Source: Microbacterium sp. 18062 (lineage in GTDB: Bacteria > Actinomycetota > Actinomycetes > Actinomycetales > Microbacteriaceae). Taken from it: a stretch of 64,000 nt of DNA. Both the position numbers and the translations under genes were made by a program. Of this stretch, positions 49,213-58,045 are shown piece after piece. The stretch's first letter is position 1, and the number at the start of each line of letters is the position of its first letter. The notes under the pieces are model-generated. The model had not been told where the DNA came from and made no database searches. It worked only from the letters and a program-made list of their open reading frames with translations. The DNA lies in NCBI RefSeq assembly GCF_902706225.1, contig NZ_CACSKB010000007.1, positions 1 to 64,000 of the forward strand. Reading direction: 5' to 3'.

Positions 49213-50247
49213 TCAGCGCTCCGGACTCTCGTCGGTGGCGGACGCGATGGGCTCTCCCTGCACCGTGTCGCGATCGCCCTTCTGCCGGTCGCCGCGGGTC
49301 TTCAGCAGGCTCGCGACGGTGGCGATCGTGATGGTCACGCCGATGAACAGCAGCGAGAACCAGATCGGGATCTCGGGCACCCATTCCACGTGCTGCCCGC
49401 CGTTGACGAAGGGCAGCTCGTTCACGTGCAGGGCGTGGAAGACGAGCTTCACCCCGATGAACGCCAGGATGACGGCGAGGCCCTGCGACAGGTACACGAG
49501 ACGCTCGAGGAGTCCGCCGATGAGGAAGAACAGCTGGCGCAGACCCATCAGCGCGAACGCGTTCGCGGTGAACACGATATACGCCTCATTGGTGAGGCCG
49601 TAGATCGCCGGGATCGAGTCGACGGCGAAGACCAGGTCGATGAACCCGATCGCGACGATCGTGAGCAGCATCGGGGTGACGAAGCGTTTGCCGCCCTTCT
49701 TGACGGTCAGCTTGTCCTCGTTGTACTCGTCGGAGACGGGGAGGATGCGGCGCACGAACCCCATGAACCTGCCGTTGGCGGGGTCGGACTCGTGGTTCGA
49801 GAACGCCTGACGGTAGGCGAGGAACAGCAGCAGCGCGCCGAAGATGTAGAAGATCCAGGAGAGGTTCTCGATGAGCGTCGCGCCGACCGCGATGAATCCG
49901 CCGCGCAGGATCAATGCGATCACGATCCCGATCATCAGCACCTTCTGCTGATACGCCTTCGGCACCGCGAACCCGGTCATCACGATCAGGAACACGAAGA
50001 GGTTGTCGATCGAGAGGGCCTTCTCGGTGAGGTATCCGGCGAAGTACTCGCCGCCGTACCTCCAGCCCGAGACCAGGCCGATCCCGACGCCGAACAGCAG
50101 GGCCAGCCCGATGTAGAACGCCGACCAGCGCGCGGACTCGCCGACCGTCGGGGCGTGGGGCTTGCGCACGTGCGCGAAGAACTCGTAGACGAAGAACGCG
50201 ATCGTGACCGCGATCGTGATGAGCCAGATGAGGGGGGTGATCTGCAC
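49213..50247 (-). CDS. TerC-family integral membrane protein (metal-ion exporter type)
   Basis: 344 aa from a GTG at 50247 with GGAG seven bases upstream. Family landmarks: HVRKPHAPT (about residues 26-34), EKALSIDNLFVF with the conserved acidic residues, and FAVDSIPAIYG. About seven to nine transmembrane helices. A longer frame would run back through the riboswitch and is rejected. Bacterial TerC/Alx/MeeF proteins export manganese or metallate exoproteins, which fits the Mn-sensing element in the leader. Confidence 0.9.
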   Translation of the reverse strand: MQITPLIWLITIAVTIAFFVYEFFAHVRKPHAPTVGESARWSAFYIGLALLFGVGIGLVSGWRYGGEYFAGYLTEKALSIDNLFVFLIVMTGFAVPKAYQQKVLMIGIVIALILRGGFIAVGATLIENLSWIFYIFGALLLFLAYRQAFSNHESDPANGRFMGFVRRILPVSDEYNEDKLTVKKGGKRFVTPMLLTIVAIGFIDLVFAVDSIPAIYGLTNEAYIVFTANAFALMGLRQLFFLIGGLLERLVYLSQGLAVILAFIGVKLVFHALHVNELPFVNGGQHVEWVPEIPIWFSLLFIGVTITIATVASLLKTRGDRQKGDRDTVQGEPIASATDESPER

Positions 50248-50285
50248 GGAGGTGCTCCAGAGGGGGTCGGCGTGGACGATGACGC

Positions 50286-50380
50286 CAAGGTCTCCTCCGC
50301 CCCGGAACGGGACCGGCGACCCGGGATGCATCAGTGCATCCGTATTGACGAGCCGACCGCAGACGGGAGTACTCCCCTTG
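50286..50380 (-). promoter_or_regulatory. yybP-ykoY (manganese) riboswitch
   Basis: On the minus strand the RNA opens with CAAGGGGAGUACUCCC and closes with GGAGGAGACCUUG; CAAGG and CCUUG form P1, and GUCAAUAC lies between, with a hairpin GGAUGCA/UGCAUCC. GGGGAGUA and GAGACCUU are the conserved core of the Mn-binding yybP-ykoY class. It ends 38 bases before the terC GTG, so translation or transcription of terC would rise with Mn2+. Confidence 0.85.
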
Positions 50381-50458
50381 CTGTCGTCCAGGGTACGGCA
50401 TCCGGACCACTCCTGCGGTCGGAGGCTCCGGATGCCACACGGCCGATAGGCTCCTCGC

Positions 50459-50755
50459 GTGGAGGAATGGGTGGATGACGCCGCCGCGTCGATCGAGAGG
50501 CTGACCGGCTCGCCGATGGCGGGGGCGGTGCCGGGCGCGGTGCGCATCGTGTCGATCACCGAGCCCGCTGGGCGCGGACGCTTTCAACAGGCCTCGCTCG
50601 AGGTCGCCGTCGAGGGGCCGGGACTCGAGCCCGCCACCGTTCCCGTCGAGGTCGTGCTCGATCGGCGGCACTGGCCCGCGGCCGGCACGGTCCTCCCGGC
50701 CCGTATCGCCCCGTCGGGGGCGATGGAGATCGCCTGGGACGCGCTCGCGCGGTAG
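50459..50755 (+). CDS. Small hypothetical protein
   Basis: 98 aa from a GTG at 50459. I do not recognise the family. The protein is soluble, with beta-rich character (VRIVSITEPAG, LEVAVEGPGLEPATVPVEVVL, a WPAAGTVLPARIAPSG loop) and no Cys. It resembles a small beta-barrel of the kind found in actinobacterial hypothetical proteins. It is divergent from terC and its riboswitch. Codon use looks normal (third positions almost all G/C). Confidence 0.6.
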   Translation: MEEWVDDAAASIERLTGSPMAGAVPGAVRIVSITEPAGRGRFQQASLEVAVEGPGLEPATVPVEVVLDRRHWPAAGTVLPARIAPSGAMEIAWDALAR

Positions 50756-50913
50756 ACGCGCGGCGAGGGGGTCGGTGCCGGCTCCGCGGCCGGCGCACAT
50801 GAAGCACGGTGACGGCCGGGCGGCGCTCACGGTCGCCGCGCGATAGCGTCGAAGCGCGGATGCGGCGCCGCGAGCCGGTCCGCACCGTCCGACCCGAACG
50901 AAGTGCAGGTGCC

Positions 50914-52077
50914 ATGTCCCACCCCTACGACGCGCGCACGCGCGAGGTGCTCGACCGTCCCGAGAGCCGCAAGTGGAGCCTGCACCCCGGGACGATCGGC
51001 GCGTGGGTGGCGGAGATGGACTTCGGCACCGCTCCGGAGGTCTCCGCCGCGCTCCACCGCGCCGTCGACGAGGAGAGCCTCGGCTACCTGTCGCCCGCGC
51101 TCGCCGCTCGGATGGCGGACGCCACCGCGTCGTGGCTGGCGCACGACCAGGGCTGGGTCATCGACCCGGATCGGGTGCATCCGGTCGCCGACGTCATGGC
51201 CGCGCTCGGCGTGGCCGTCACCGAGTACACGCCGGCCGGTTCCGCCGTGATCGTGCCGACGCCCGCCTACATGCCGTTCCTCACCTACCTGCCGAGCATC
51301 GGCCACCCGGTGGTCGAGGTGCCCGGCGTCGTGGTCGAGGGCCGGTGGCGCCACGACCTGGAGGCGATCGAGGCCGCCTTCGTGGCCGGTGCGCGCACGC
51401 TCGTGCTCTGCAATCCGCACAACCCCACCGGCACGGTGCTGGAACGGACCGAGCTCGAGGCCGTCGCCGCGATCGTCGAGCGTCACGGCGGCCGGGTGTT
51501 CGCCGACGAGATCCATGCGCCGATGCGGTACGACGGTCGCGTGCACGTGCCGTACGCGTCGGTGTCGGAGGTCGCGGCCTCGCACACGATCACCGGCACG
51601 AGCGCCTCGAAGGCATGGAACATCCCGGGGCTGAAAGCCGCGCAGCTGATCACCTCGAACCCCATCGACGAGGAGCGCTACCGCCGTTTCGGCTTCGCGG
51701 TCGTGCACGGTGCGGCGACCCTCGGCGTCGTGGCGACCATCGCGGCCTACGACGAGGGGCGCGCGTGGCTCGCTGAGACGAACGACTACCTCGACGGGAA
51801 CCGGCATCTGCTGGCCGAGCTGCTCGCGGCCGGGCTGCCCGAGGCGCGCTACACGCCGCCCGAGGCGACCTACCTCGGGTGGATCGACACGTCGAGGCTC
51901 GGCATCGAGGGCTCGCCCGCGGCGTTCTTCCGCGAGCGCGGCGGCATCGCCCTCACCGACGGCTCGCTGTGCGGCGCGGGCTACGAGGGGTTCGTCCGCG
52001 TCGTGCTGGCGCTGCCCCGTCCGCTGCTGGTCGAGGCCGTGCGCGGCATGGCCGACGCCGTGCGCTCGCTCGGCTGA
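50914..52077 (+). CDS. MalY/PatB-type PLP aminotransferase (C-S beta-lyase)
   Basis: 387 aa. Fold-type I aminotransferase; the PLP Lys is in TSASKAWNIPGLK (about residue 233), NPHNPTG near 167-173, WVAEMDFG near 30-37 and ADEIHAPM carries the PLP-contacting Asp. These are the signatures of MalY/PatB cystathionine beta-lyases, which cleave C-S bonds to give a thiol, pyruvate and ammonia. It fits with the sulfur genes on both sides. The GntR gene converges 52 bases downstream. Confidence 0.9.
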   Translation: MSHPYDARTREVLDRPESRKWSLHPGTIGAWVAEMDFGTAPEVSAALHRAVDEESLGYLSPALAARMADATASWLAHDQGWVIDPDRVHPVADVMAALGVAVTEYTPAGSAVIVPTPAYMPFLTYLPSIGHPVVEVPGVVVEGRWRHDLEAIEAAFVAGARTLVLCNPHNPTGTVLERTELEAVAAIVERHGGRVFADEIHAPMRYDGRVHVPYASVSEVAASHTITGTSASKAWNIPGLKAAQLITSNPIDEERYRRFGFAVVHGAATLGVVATIAAYDEGRAWLAETNDYLDGNRHLLAELLAAGLPEARYTPPEATYLGWIDTSRLGIEGSPAAFFRERGGIALTDGSLCGAGYEGFVRVVLALPRPLLVEAVRGMADAVRSLG

Positions 52078-52129
52078 CGGGTGGGGCGGACGCCCGGCGG
52101 ACGCGGTCCGGGTCGCGGCCGGCCGCCTC

Positions 52130-52783
52130 TCAGGCCCCGGCGGCGGACTGCAGCGCCTGCAGGGCGGCGTCGCGTCCGGCCTCCAGATGCGCGCGCATGA
52201 GCGTCTCGGCGCGCTCGGCGTCCTGGGCGACCACGGCGTCCGTGATCTCGCGGTGCGCCGCGAGCGACGCCCCCCATGCGTCGCCGGATGCAGGCGGCGC
52301 CGGCAGCCCGAACAGCTGGGCGGAGAGCCGGTTCAGCACCGCGACGAGGCTGGGGTTGCGGCAGGCGTCCCAGAGGGCGATGTGCCAGTCGTCCATGAGT
52401 CGTACCGGGTCGCCCGCGCCGATCACGGCGGCGGCGTCCTCGAGCAGTCGCTGCAGGACCAGCACGTCGCGCTGAGTGCGCCGGAGGGCCGCCAGTCGGG
52501 TGGCCGCGGGTTCGACGATCAGGCACGACTCGTAGACGGCGACGATGTCGTCGATGCCGAACTGCCGCACGCGCAGGCCCCGTGGGGTGCGCTCGAGCAG
52601 CTCCTCGTGCTCGAGCCGGGCGAGTGCCTCGCGGATCGGGGTGCGCGAGTGCCCGAGCTCGTTCGAGAGCGTCACCTCGCGCAGCAGCGTGCCCGGCGGG
52701 TAGGCGGACTCGAGGATCCTGGCTCGGATGACGTCGTACGGGCGGTGGGCGCCGTCGATCGTGGACGGCGGTGTCGCGGGCAT
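52130..52783 (-). CDS. GntR-family regulator (FCD/FadR-type)
   Basis: 217 aa from the ATG at 52783. N-terminal winged helix with LSNELGHSRTPIREALARLE (about residues 39-58) and the C-terminal all-helical FCD domain with its metal-binding pattern: Asp and His in DDWHIALWDA and His in AAHREITDAV. It is divergent from the transporter operon and is very likely its repressor; a GTATRCA-N12-TGCATAC operator sits in the shared intergenic region and again upstream of the monooxygenase at 57949-57974. Confidence 0.9.
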   Translation of the reverse strand: MPATPPSTIDGAHRPYDVIRARILESAYPPGTLLREVTLSNELGHSRTPIREALARLEHEELLERTPRGLRVRQFGIDDIVAVYESCLIVEPAATRLAALRRTQRDVLVLQRLLEDAAAVIGAGDPVRLMDDWHIALWDACRNPSLVAVLNRLSAQLFGLPAPPASGDAWGASLAAHREITDAVVAQDAERAETLMRAHLEAGRDAALQALQSAAGA

Positions 52784-52839
52784 GGGACCTCCTCCTCGCG
52801 GGCGCGGGCGCGGGCGATGACGAACTGTGACACAGTTAT

Positions 52840-52865
52840 GTATACAGAAAACTTCTACTGCATAC
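52840..52865. promoter_or_regulatory. GntR operator 1
   Basis: Inverted repeat GTATACA (52840-52846), 12 bases, TGCATAC (52859-52865), lying between the divergent gntR and binding-protein genes in a local AT-rich patch. The identical layout, with GTATGCA as left half, occurs at 57949-57974. Confidence 0.72.
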
Positions 52866-52948
52866 TCTGAACGCGTCACATCGACATAGCACGAGACTAG
52901 CGTTCCGGCCGGCTCCCGACCGGCGGACACCATCCAGAAGGCACCATC

Positions 52949-54004
52949 ATGTCCCGTTCCCCTCGCCCGGCGCTCGCCGGCGCCGTCCTGCTGACCGTCG
53001 GCGCCCTGGCGCTCACCGCGTGCGCCCCCGCCCCCTCCGACGACCCCACCGGGGGTGCCGGATCGGATCTCCAGAAGGTGACGATCGCGCTCGACTGGAC
53101 CCCCAACACGAACCACCTCGGCCTCTACGCCGCCGAGGCGGAGGGATACTTCGCCGACGCCGGCCTCGACGTCGAGATCCTGCCCTACGCCTCCGCGCCG
53201 ACGATCGACCTGGTCGCCAGCGGCGCCGCCGACTTCGGCGTCTCGACCCAGGCGAGCGTTCAGCAGGCCCGCACCGCCGGCACCGACGTCACGGCCGTGT
53301 ACGCGGTGACGCAGAAGGAGACCGGCGCGCTCGTCACCCTCGACAGCCGCACCGACATCGCCTCGCCGCGCGACCTCGACGGCAAGGTCTACGGCGGATT
53401 CGGCATCCCCCTCTACTCGGCGCTGGCCCGTCAGGCGATCATCGCGGACGGCGGCACCGGCGACATCCAGGACGTCACCCTCGCCACCGGCGCCTACGAA
53501 GCGCTCACGAGCGGCGCGATCGACGTCACCGCGTCGATCGTCACGTGGGAGAACGTCGCGCAGGAGCTCGCCGGTGAGCCGTACAAGACGTTCTCGTACA
53601 CGGACTACGGCCTGCCCGCCGAGCAGACGATCCAGGTCGTCTCGAGCGACGCCTACCTCGACGCCGAGCCCGGGACGGCCGCCGCCTTCGTGAAGGCCCT
53701 GCAGCGCGGCCACACGTTCGCCGCGGAGAACCCGCAGGCCGCCGCGCAGGAGCTGATCGACGCGAACGGCGACGTGCTCGCCGGCTCCGAGGACCTCGTG
53801 TTCTCGAGCGCCCAGCTGCTCGCGGACGGCGGCTACCTCGTCGCCGAGGGGGTCCCGGCCGGCACCAACTCGGCTGAGATCTGGACCGGCTTCGGCGGGT
53901 TCCTCGTCGAGAACGGCCTGCTGACCGACGCCGACGGCGAGACGGTGACCGAGGCGGACGCCCCCGACTGGGACGCCTACTTCAGCAACGACCTGCTCGG
54001 CTGA
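52949..54004 (+). CDS. ABC substrate-binding lipoprotein (NMT1/THI5-like)
   Basis: 351 aa. Lipoprotein signal peptide ending in LTAC (Cys about residue 26). The mature domain begins VTIALDWTPNTNHLGLY, the hallmark of the ThiY/NMT1/SsuA-like family, and ends with a C-terminal WDAYFSNDLLG. Such proteins bind pyrimidine thiamine precursors, sulfonates or similar small aromatic or organosulfur compounds. Followed by a permease and an ATPase. Local context (sulfurtransferase, flavin monooxygenase, GntR) favours an organosulfur compound over thiamine, but both remain possible. Confidence 0.9.
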   Translation: MSRSPRPALAGAVLLTVGALALTACAPAPSDDPTGGAGSDLQKVTIALDWTPNTNHLGLYAAEAEGYFADAGLDVEILPYASAPTIDLVASGAADFGVSTQASVQQARTAGTDVTAVYAVTQKETGALVTLDSRTDIASPRDLDGKVYGGFGIPLYSALARQAIIADGGTGDIQDVTLATGAYEALTSGAIDVTASIVTWENVAQELAGEPYKTFSYTDYGLPAEQTIQVVSSDAYLDAEPGTAAAFVKALQRGHTFAAENPQAAAQELIDANGDVLAGSEDLVFSSAQLLADGGYLVAEGVPAGTNSAEIWTGFGGFLVENGLLTDADGETVTEADAPDWDAYFSNDLLG

Positions 54005-54012
54005 CGGGCCCG

Positions 54013-54843
54013 ATGACCTCGCTCGTCGGAACCCCCGCCGGCCGCACACGCGCCGCCCGACCCCGCACCGCGGGGCGGGCGGCGCTGCTGAGGGTGCTGC
54101 TGCCGTTCTCCCTGCTCGCCGTCCTCGCCCTCGCGTGGGAGCTCGCCGCCCGCACGGGCGCGGTCGCCCCGAACCTGCTCCCTGCGCCCTCGCGCATCCT
54201 CGAGCAGGCGTTCCTGCATGGCGACGTGCTGTGGAGCCACACCTTCCCCACCCTCACGGCGACGGTCGTGGGATTCTCCAGCGCCGTCGTCGTCGCCTTC
54301 CTGCTCGCGACCGCCCTCGACTTCTCCGGCATCCTGCGCCTGTCGGTGCTGCCGCTGCTCGTGGTCAGCCAGACGCTCCCGATCGTCGCGCTCGCCCCGC
54401 TGGTCGTCCTCTGGTTCGGCTTCGGGCTGCTCCCGAAGGTGCTGCTGGTCGCGCTCGTGACGTTCTTCCCGATGACGATCGCGTTCCTGCAGGGCTTCGC
54501 CTCGACGGACGCCGACGCCACGAGGCTGCTGCGCTCGCTCGGCGCCGGCCGGATGCGGGAGTTCGTCACGCTGCGGCTGCCCTCGGCCGTCCCCTCGTTC
54601 TTCGCCGGTCTGCGCATCTCGATCACCTATGCCGTGGTCGGCGCCATCTTCGCCGAGTACGCGGGCGCGACGAGCGGTCTCGGCGTCTTCATGCAGAGCT
54701 CGAAGAGCGCGTTCCGCACCGATCTCGTGTTGAGCGCCGTGCTCGTGTGCTCGGTGCTCACTCTGCTGCTCTACGGGCTGGTGCTGGTCATCGAGCACCT
54801 GAGCACCCCGTGGCTGCGCGTGTCGAGAGGAGCCGGCCGATGA
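54013..54843 (+). CDS. ABC transporter permease (SsuC/TauC/ThiX type)
   Basis: 276 aa with an Arg-rich N-terminal tail and six transmembrane helices. LLPAPSRILEQ precedes the pore domain, and the EAA loop is LRSLGAGRMREFVTLRLPSAVPSFFAGLR. Start ATG 54013 is 9 bases after the binding-protein stop. It overlaps the ATPase gene by ATGA. Confidence 0.9.
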   Translation: MTSLVGTPAGRTRAARPRTAGRAALLRVLLPFSLLAVLALAWELAARTGAVAPNLLPAPSRILEQAFLHGDVLWSHTFPTLTATVVGFSSAVVVAFLLATALDFSGILRLSVLPLLVVSQTLPIVALAPLVVLWFGFGLLPKVLLVALVTFFPMTIAFLQGFASTDADATRLLRSLGAGRMREFVTLRLPSAVPSFFAGLRISITYAVVGAIFAEYAGATSGLGVFMQSSKSAFRTDLVLSAVLVCSVLTLLLYGLVLVIEHLSTPWLRVSRGAGR

Positions 54844-55625
54844 CCGCGCCCGCGTTGAGCATAGCGGGCCTGCGGGTGGCCTACGGCCCGCAGGTCGTCC
54901 TCGACGACGTGTCGTTCGACGTGGCCGACGGCGAGTTCGTGAGCGTGCTCGGGCCCAGCGGCAGCGGCAAGAGCACGCTGCTGGGCGTGCTGACCGGCGG
55001 TGTCGCCGCGCAGGCGGGCGCGCTCGCCGTGCGCGGCGAGCCGGTCCACCGCCTCGACCCCGCCGCGTTCGCCTACATGCCCCAGACCGACGTGCTGCTG
55101 CCGTGGCGCCGGGTCATCGACAACGCGACCCTCGGTCTCGAGGCGCGGGGCGTCCGGCGGGCCCGTGCGCGCGAGACCGTCGCGCCCATGTTCGCCGAGT
55201 TCGGCATCGCGGGAACCGAGCGGCTCTATCCGGCACAGCTGTCGGGCGGGATGCGGCAGCGCGTGGCGCTCCTGCGCACCGTGGCCCAGCACCGCGGGCT
55301 GCTGCTGCTCGACGAGCCGTTCGGTGCGCTCGACGCGATCACCCGGGCGGAGCTGCAGCGCTGGATCGTGGGGATGTGGGAGCGGCACCGCTGGACGGTC
55401 GTGCTCATCACGCACGACATCCGCGAGGCGATCCTCCTGTCCGACCGCGTGCTGGTGCTCTCGCAGAAGCCGGCGCGGGTCCTGGAGGACATCCGGGTGC
55501 CGCGCGAGGGTCACCGCACCGAGGAGTTCCTGCACCGCCCCGACATCGCCGCCATCGAGTCCCGGCTGCTGGGCGCCCTGCTACCCGCAGCATCGACGAC
55601 CGGAACCGGCCCGGCGCCCTGCTGA
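54840..55625 (+). CDS. ABC transporter ATPase (SsuB/TauB/ThiZ type)
   Basis: 261 aa. Walker A GPSGSGKST (about residues 38-46), Q-loop MPQTDVLLPWR, signature LSGGMRQRV, Walker B LLLLDEPFGALD and H-loop ITHDIREA. The PWR after the Q-loop and DEPFGALD are typical of sulfonate/nitrate/taurine importers. It completes the three-component importer. Confidence 0.92.
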   Translation: MTAPALSIAGLRVAYGPQVVLDDVSFDVADGEFVSVLGPSGSGKSTLLGVLTGGVAAQAGALAVRGEPVHRLDPAAFAYMPQTDVLLPWRRVIDNATLGLEARGVRRARARETVAPMFAEFGIAGTERLYPAQLSGGMRQRVALLRTVAQHRGLLLLDEPFGALDAITRAELQRWIVGMWERHRWTVVLITHDIREAILLSDRVLVLSQKPARVLEDIRVPREGHRTEEFLHRPDIAAIESRLLGALLPAASTTGTGPAPC

Positions 55626-55688
55626 CACGGCGTCCGAACCCCCGCACGATCCCGGCGCTCCGGCGCCCCGTACGAAAGAGAGGCCCCC

Positions 55689-56555
55689 GTGGCACGCTTC
55701 CCCCTTCTGATCACCGCAGACGACCTCGCCGGCGCGCTCGGCGACGACTCGGTCGTGATCGCCGACGTCCGCACCCGCTACATCGGCCAGGACGTCGCGC
55801 CCGACCATGACCGCTACCTCGCCGGGCACATTCCGGGTGCGGTGTTCGCGGACCTCGCCGGCGCGTTCTCGACGACCGCCCCCGACGGCCGGCAGTTCGT
55901 TCTGCCGGACGCGGAGCTGTTCGCCGCGGCCGCCGGCGCGCTCGGGGCGGGCGCCGGAAGGCACCTCGTCGTGTACACCGAGGGATGGCAGATCTGGGCG
56001 ACGCGCCTGTGGTGGCTCTTTCGCTATTTCGGCTTCGACGACGTGAGCGTGCTCGACGGCGGGTATCAGAGCTGGGTCGCCGAGCAGCGTCCGGTCGAGC
56101 GCGGCGAGACGGCGCCGCATCCGGTCGTCTTCACGGCGCGGCCCCGTCCGGAGCTCGTCGCCGATCTCGCCGACGTCGAGCGGATCAGCACGGGCGCCGC
56201 CGACGGTCAGCTGGTCAACGCCCTGCCCGAGAAGCTCTTCACCGGCGAGGTGCCGACGCACGGCACGGTGTCCGGCCGCATCCCGCGCAGCGTCAACATC
56301 CCGTGGCCGGTGACGGCGGCGCTCGACACGGCCCGGTACGCGCCGGTCGCCGAGATCCGCGCCGCAGCCGACGCGACCCTCCAGCCCGACGGCGACGTCG
56401 TCGCCTACTGCGGCGCGGGCGTCTCGGCCACCGGACTCGTCTTCGGCCTCGCCCTCGCCGGCCGAGACGACATCAGGCTGTACGACGGCTCGCTCGACGA
56501 GTGGGGCGCGCTCGGCAAGCCGCTGGCCACCGGCGCGCCGTCGCCTCAGGAGTAG
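55689..56555 (+). CDS. Sulfurtransferase (two-domain rhodanese)
   Basis: 288 aa; the ATG at 55689 follows GAAAGAGAGG. The N-terminal domain has AGHIPGAVFADL but no active Cys. The C-terminal domain has the active loop YCGAGVSATG (Cys about residue 240) and the SGRIPRSVNIPW segment. It is 63 bases downstream of the ATPase and probably co-transcribed with the importer. Paralogous in architecture to 39022-39894. It may process sulfur released from the imported compound. It overlaps the convergent monooxygenase gene by 10 bases. Confidence 0.9.
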   Translation: MARFPLLITADDLAGALGDDSVVIADVRTRYIGQDVAPDHDRYLAGHIPGAVFADLAGAFSTTAPDGRQFVLPDAELFAAAAGALGAGAGRHLVVYTEGWQIWATRLWWLFRYFGFDDVSVLDGGYQSWVAEQRPVERGETAPHPVVFTARPRPELVADLADVERISTGAADGQLVNALPEKLFTGEVPTHGTVSGRIPRSVNIPWPVTAALDTARYAPVAEIRAAADATLQPDGDVVAYCGAGVSATGLVFGLALAGRDDIRLYDGSLDEWGALGKPLATGAPSPQE

Positions 56556-57925
56556 CGCCGCGCCGCCGAGGGGTGGTTGCCGGGCCGGGTGCGGGCGTTG
56601 CCCGGCCCCTGCAGCCGTTCACGGAGCGTCAGCGGCGCGGCGGACCGGTCGACCGGGTCGACGAGACCGCGGCGGCGCAGCTCCGGCACCACATCGTCGA
56701 CGAGCATGTCGAGCGTGAGCGGCGGTACCGGGTCGGCGAGGTTGAACCCGTCGACGCCCGTCGCCTCGATCCACGCCTCGAGTCCGTCGACGACGGTCGT
56801 GGGGCTGCCGACGAACAGCGGTCCGGCGCCGGCGAGGTTGTTGAGCTCCGCGATCTCGCGGGTGGTCCACCGCTTGTCGGCGTCCCGCTTCGTGTAGATC
56901 TCGAGCATGCCGCGGATGGCGTCGGTCTCGGCGTGCTCGAGCGGCAGGTCGGGGTCGACCTGCGAGAGGTCGATTCCGAACAGCGCGCTCAGCTGCGCGA
57001 GCTCCGCCTCGTGGTCGAAGTACGAGCGGAACTCGTCGGCGAGGGCGGCGGCGGCCGCATCCGTCGGCGCGGTGACGACCGTCGCCATCGAGAGGATCTT
57101 CACGTCGCGCGGGTCGCGGCTGTTCTCGGCTGCTATGCGCCGGATGTCGGCGACGGCGCGCGCGGTGGCCACCGGGTCGTCGTGCACGAGGAAGATCGCC
57201 TCGGCGTGGGCGGCGGCGAACGCCCGGCCCCGGGTCGAGGCGCCGGCCTGGAAGACGACCGGCGTGCGCTGCGGGGTGGGCTCGGTCAGCGCGATGCTGT
57301 CGGTGCGGAAGTAGCGTCCCTCGTTGCGGATGCGTCGCACCTTCGTCGGGTCGGTGTAGACGCCGGCCTCGCGATCGCGGACGACCGCGTCGTCGGCCCA
57401 GCTGCCCTCCCAGTAGTCGTAGGCGATCTCGAGGAACTCGTCGGCCATGTCGTAGCGCTCGTCGTGGGGGAAGGGGCGTTCGAGGCCGTAGCCGCGCGCC
57501 GCCGAGGCCAGCGCGCTCGTGACCACGTTGAAACCGATGCGCCCACGGGTGACGAGATCGAGGGTGGCGAACTTGCGGGCGAGGAGGAACGGGTTCTCGT
57601 AGGTCGTCGACCCCGTCACGGCGAACCCGAGCCGTTCGGTGCTCTGGGCCAGCGCGCTGATGATGAGGAGCGGGTCGATCATGGGGAGCTCGACCGCGCG
57701 CTCGAGAGCCGCGTCGGGTGTGCCGCGGTAGTCCTCGAGGGCGCCGACGACGTCGGCGAAGAAGAGGAAGTCGACGCCGGCGCGATCGAGCTTGCCGGCC
57801 ACGTCGCTCCAGTAGCCCAGCTCGGCGTAGCGGTGCGCCTGGGCGGCGGGATGCCGCCAGAATCCCTGCGAGGTGTGGCCGACGGTGGTCTGGTGGAGCG
57901 AGCCCAGGATGATGCGGTTCGTCAT
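56546..57925 (-). CDS. LLM-class flavin-dependent monooxygenase (NtaA/SnaA/DszA family)
   Basis: 459 aa. Family motifs: GHTSQGFWRHP near the N-terminus, GRIGFNVVTSALASAARGYG (about residues 127-146), the HDERYDMADEFLEIAYDYWEGSW helix and TPQRTPVVFQAGASTRG. It is a paralogue of 40236-41636. GntR operator 2 lies 23 bases upstream of its start, so it belongs to the same regulon as the importer and sulfurtransferase although it is transcribed towards them. Oxidative cleavage of a C-S or C-N bond in the imported compound is the likely role. Confidence 0.88.
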   Translation of the reverse strand: MTNRIILGSLHQTTVGHTSQGFWRHPAAQAHRYAELGYWSDVAGKLDRAGVDFLFFADVVGALEDYRGTPDAALERAVELPMIDPLLIISALAQSTERLGFAVTGSTTYENPFLLARKFATLDLVTRGRIGFNVVTSALASAARGYGLERPFPHDERYDMADEFLEIAYDYWEGSWADDAVVRDREAGVYTDPTKVRRIRNEGRYFRTDSIALTEPTPQRTPVVFQAGASTRGRAFAAAHAEAIFLVHDDPVATARAVADIRRIAAENSRDPRDVKILSMATVVTAPTDAAAAALADEFRSYFDHEAELAQLSALFGIDLSQVDPDLPLEHAETDAIRGMLEIYTKRDADKRWTTREIAELNNLAGAGPLFVGSPTTVVDGLEAWIEATGVDGFNLADPVPPLTLDMLVDDVVPELRRRGLVDPVDRSAAPLTLRERLQGPGNARTRPGNHPSAARRYS

Positions 57926-57948
57926 GTTCCCTCGTTGATCGGTGGTTC

Positions 57949-57974
57949 GTATGCATTATCTCTGTTCTGCATAC
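57949..57974. promoter_or_regulatory. GntR operator 2
   Basis: GTATGCA (57949-57955), 12 bases, TGCATAC (57968-57974), a perfect inverted repeat with the same half-sites and spacing as 52840-52865. It lies directly upstream of the monooxygenase gene. Confidence 0.75.
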
Positions 57975-58007
57975 AATCCGCCGACGCCTTCGTCACATTC
58001 GAACGAC

Positions 58008-58036
58008 GAAGCGCCCGCCGGCTCGGCGGGCGCTTC
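58008..58036 (-). terminator. Hairpin terminator after the PNPOx-like gene
   Basis: Perfect 13-bp stem GAAGCGCCCGCCG/CGGCGGGCGCTTC with a 3-base loop, 10 bases beyond the stop of the leftward gene at 58046. Confidence 0.8.
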
Positions 58037-58045
58037 GCTGACGCG

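Noticed and set aside
50248..50559. N-terminal extension of TerC to an ATG near 50559
   Set aside because: It would translate through the riboswitch core and over the divergent small gene; TerC proteins begin at the ITPLIW-type segment.
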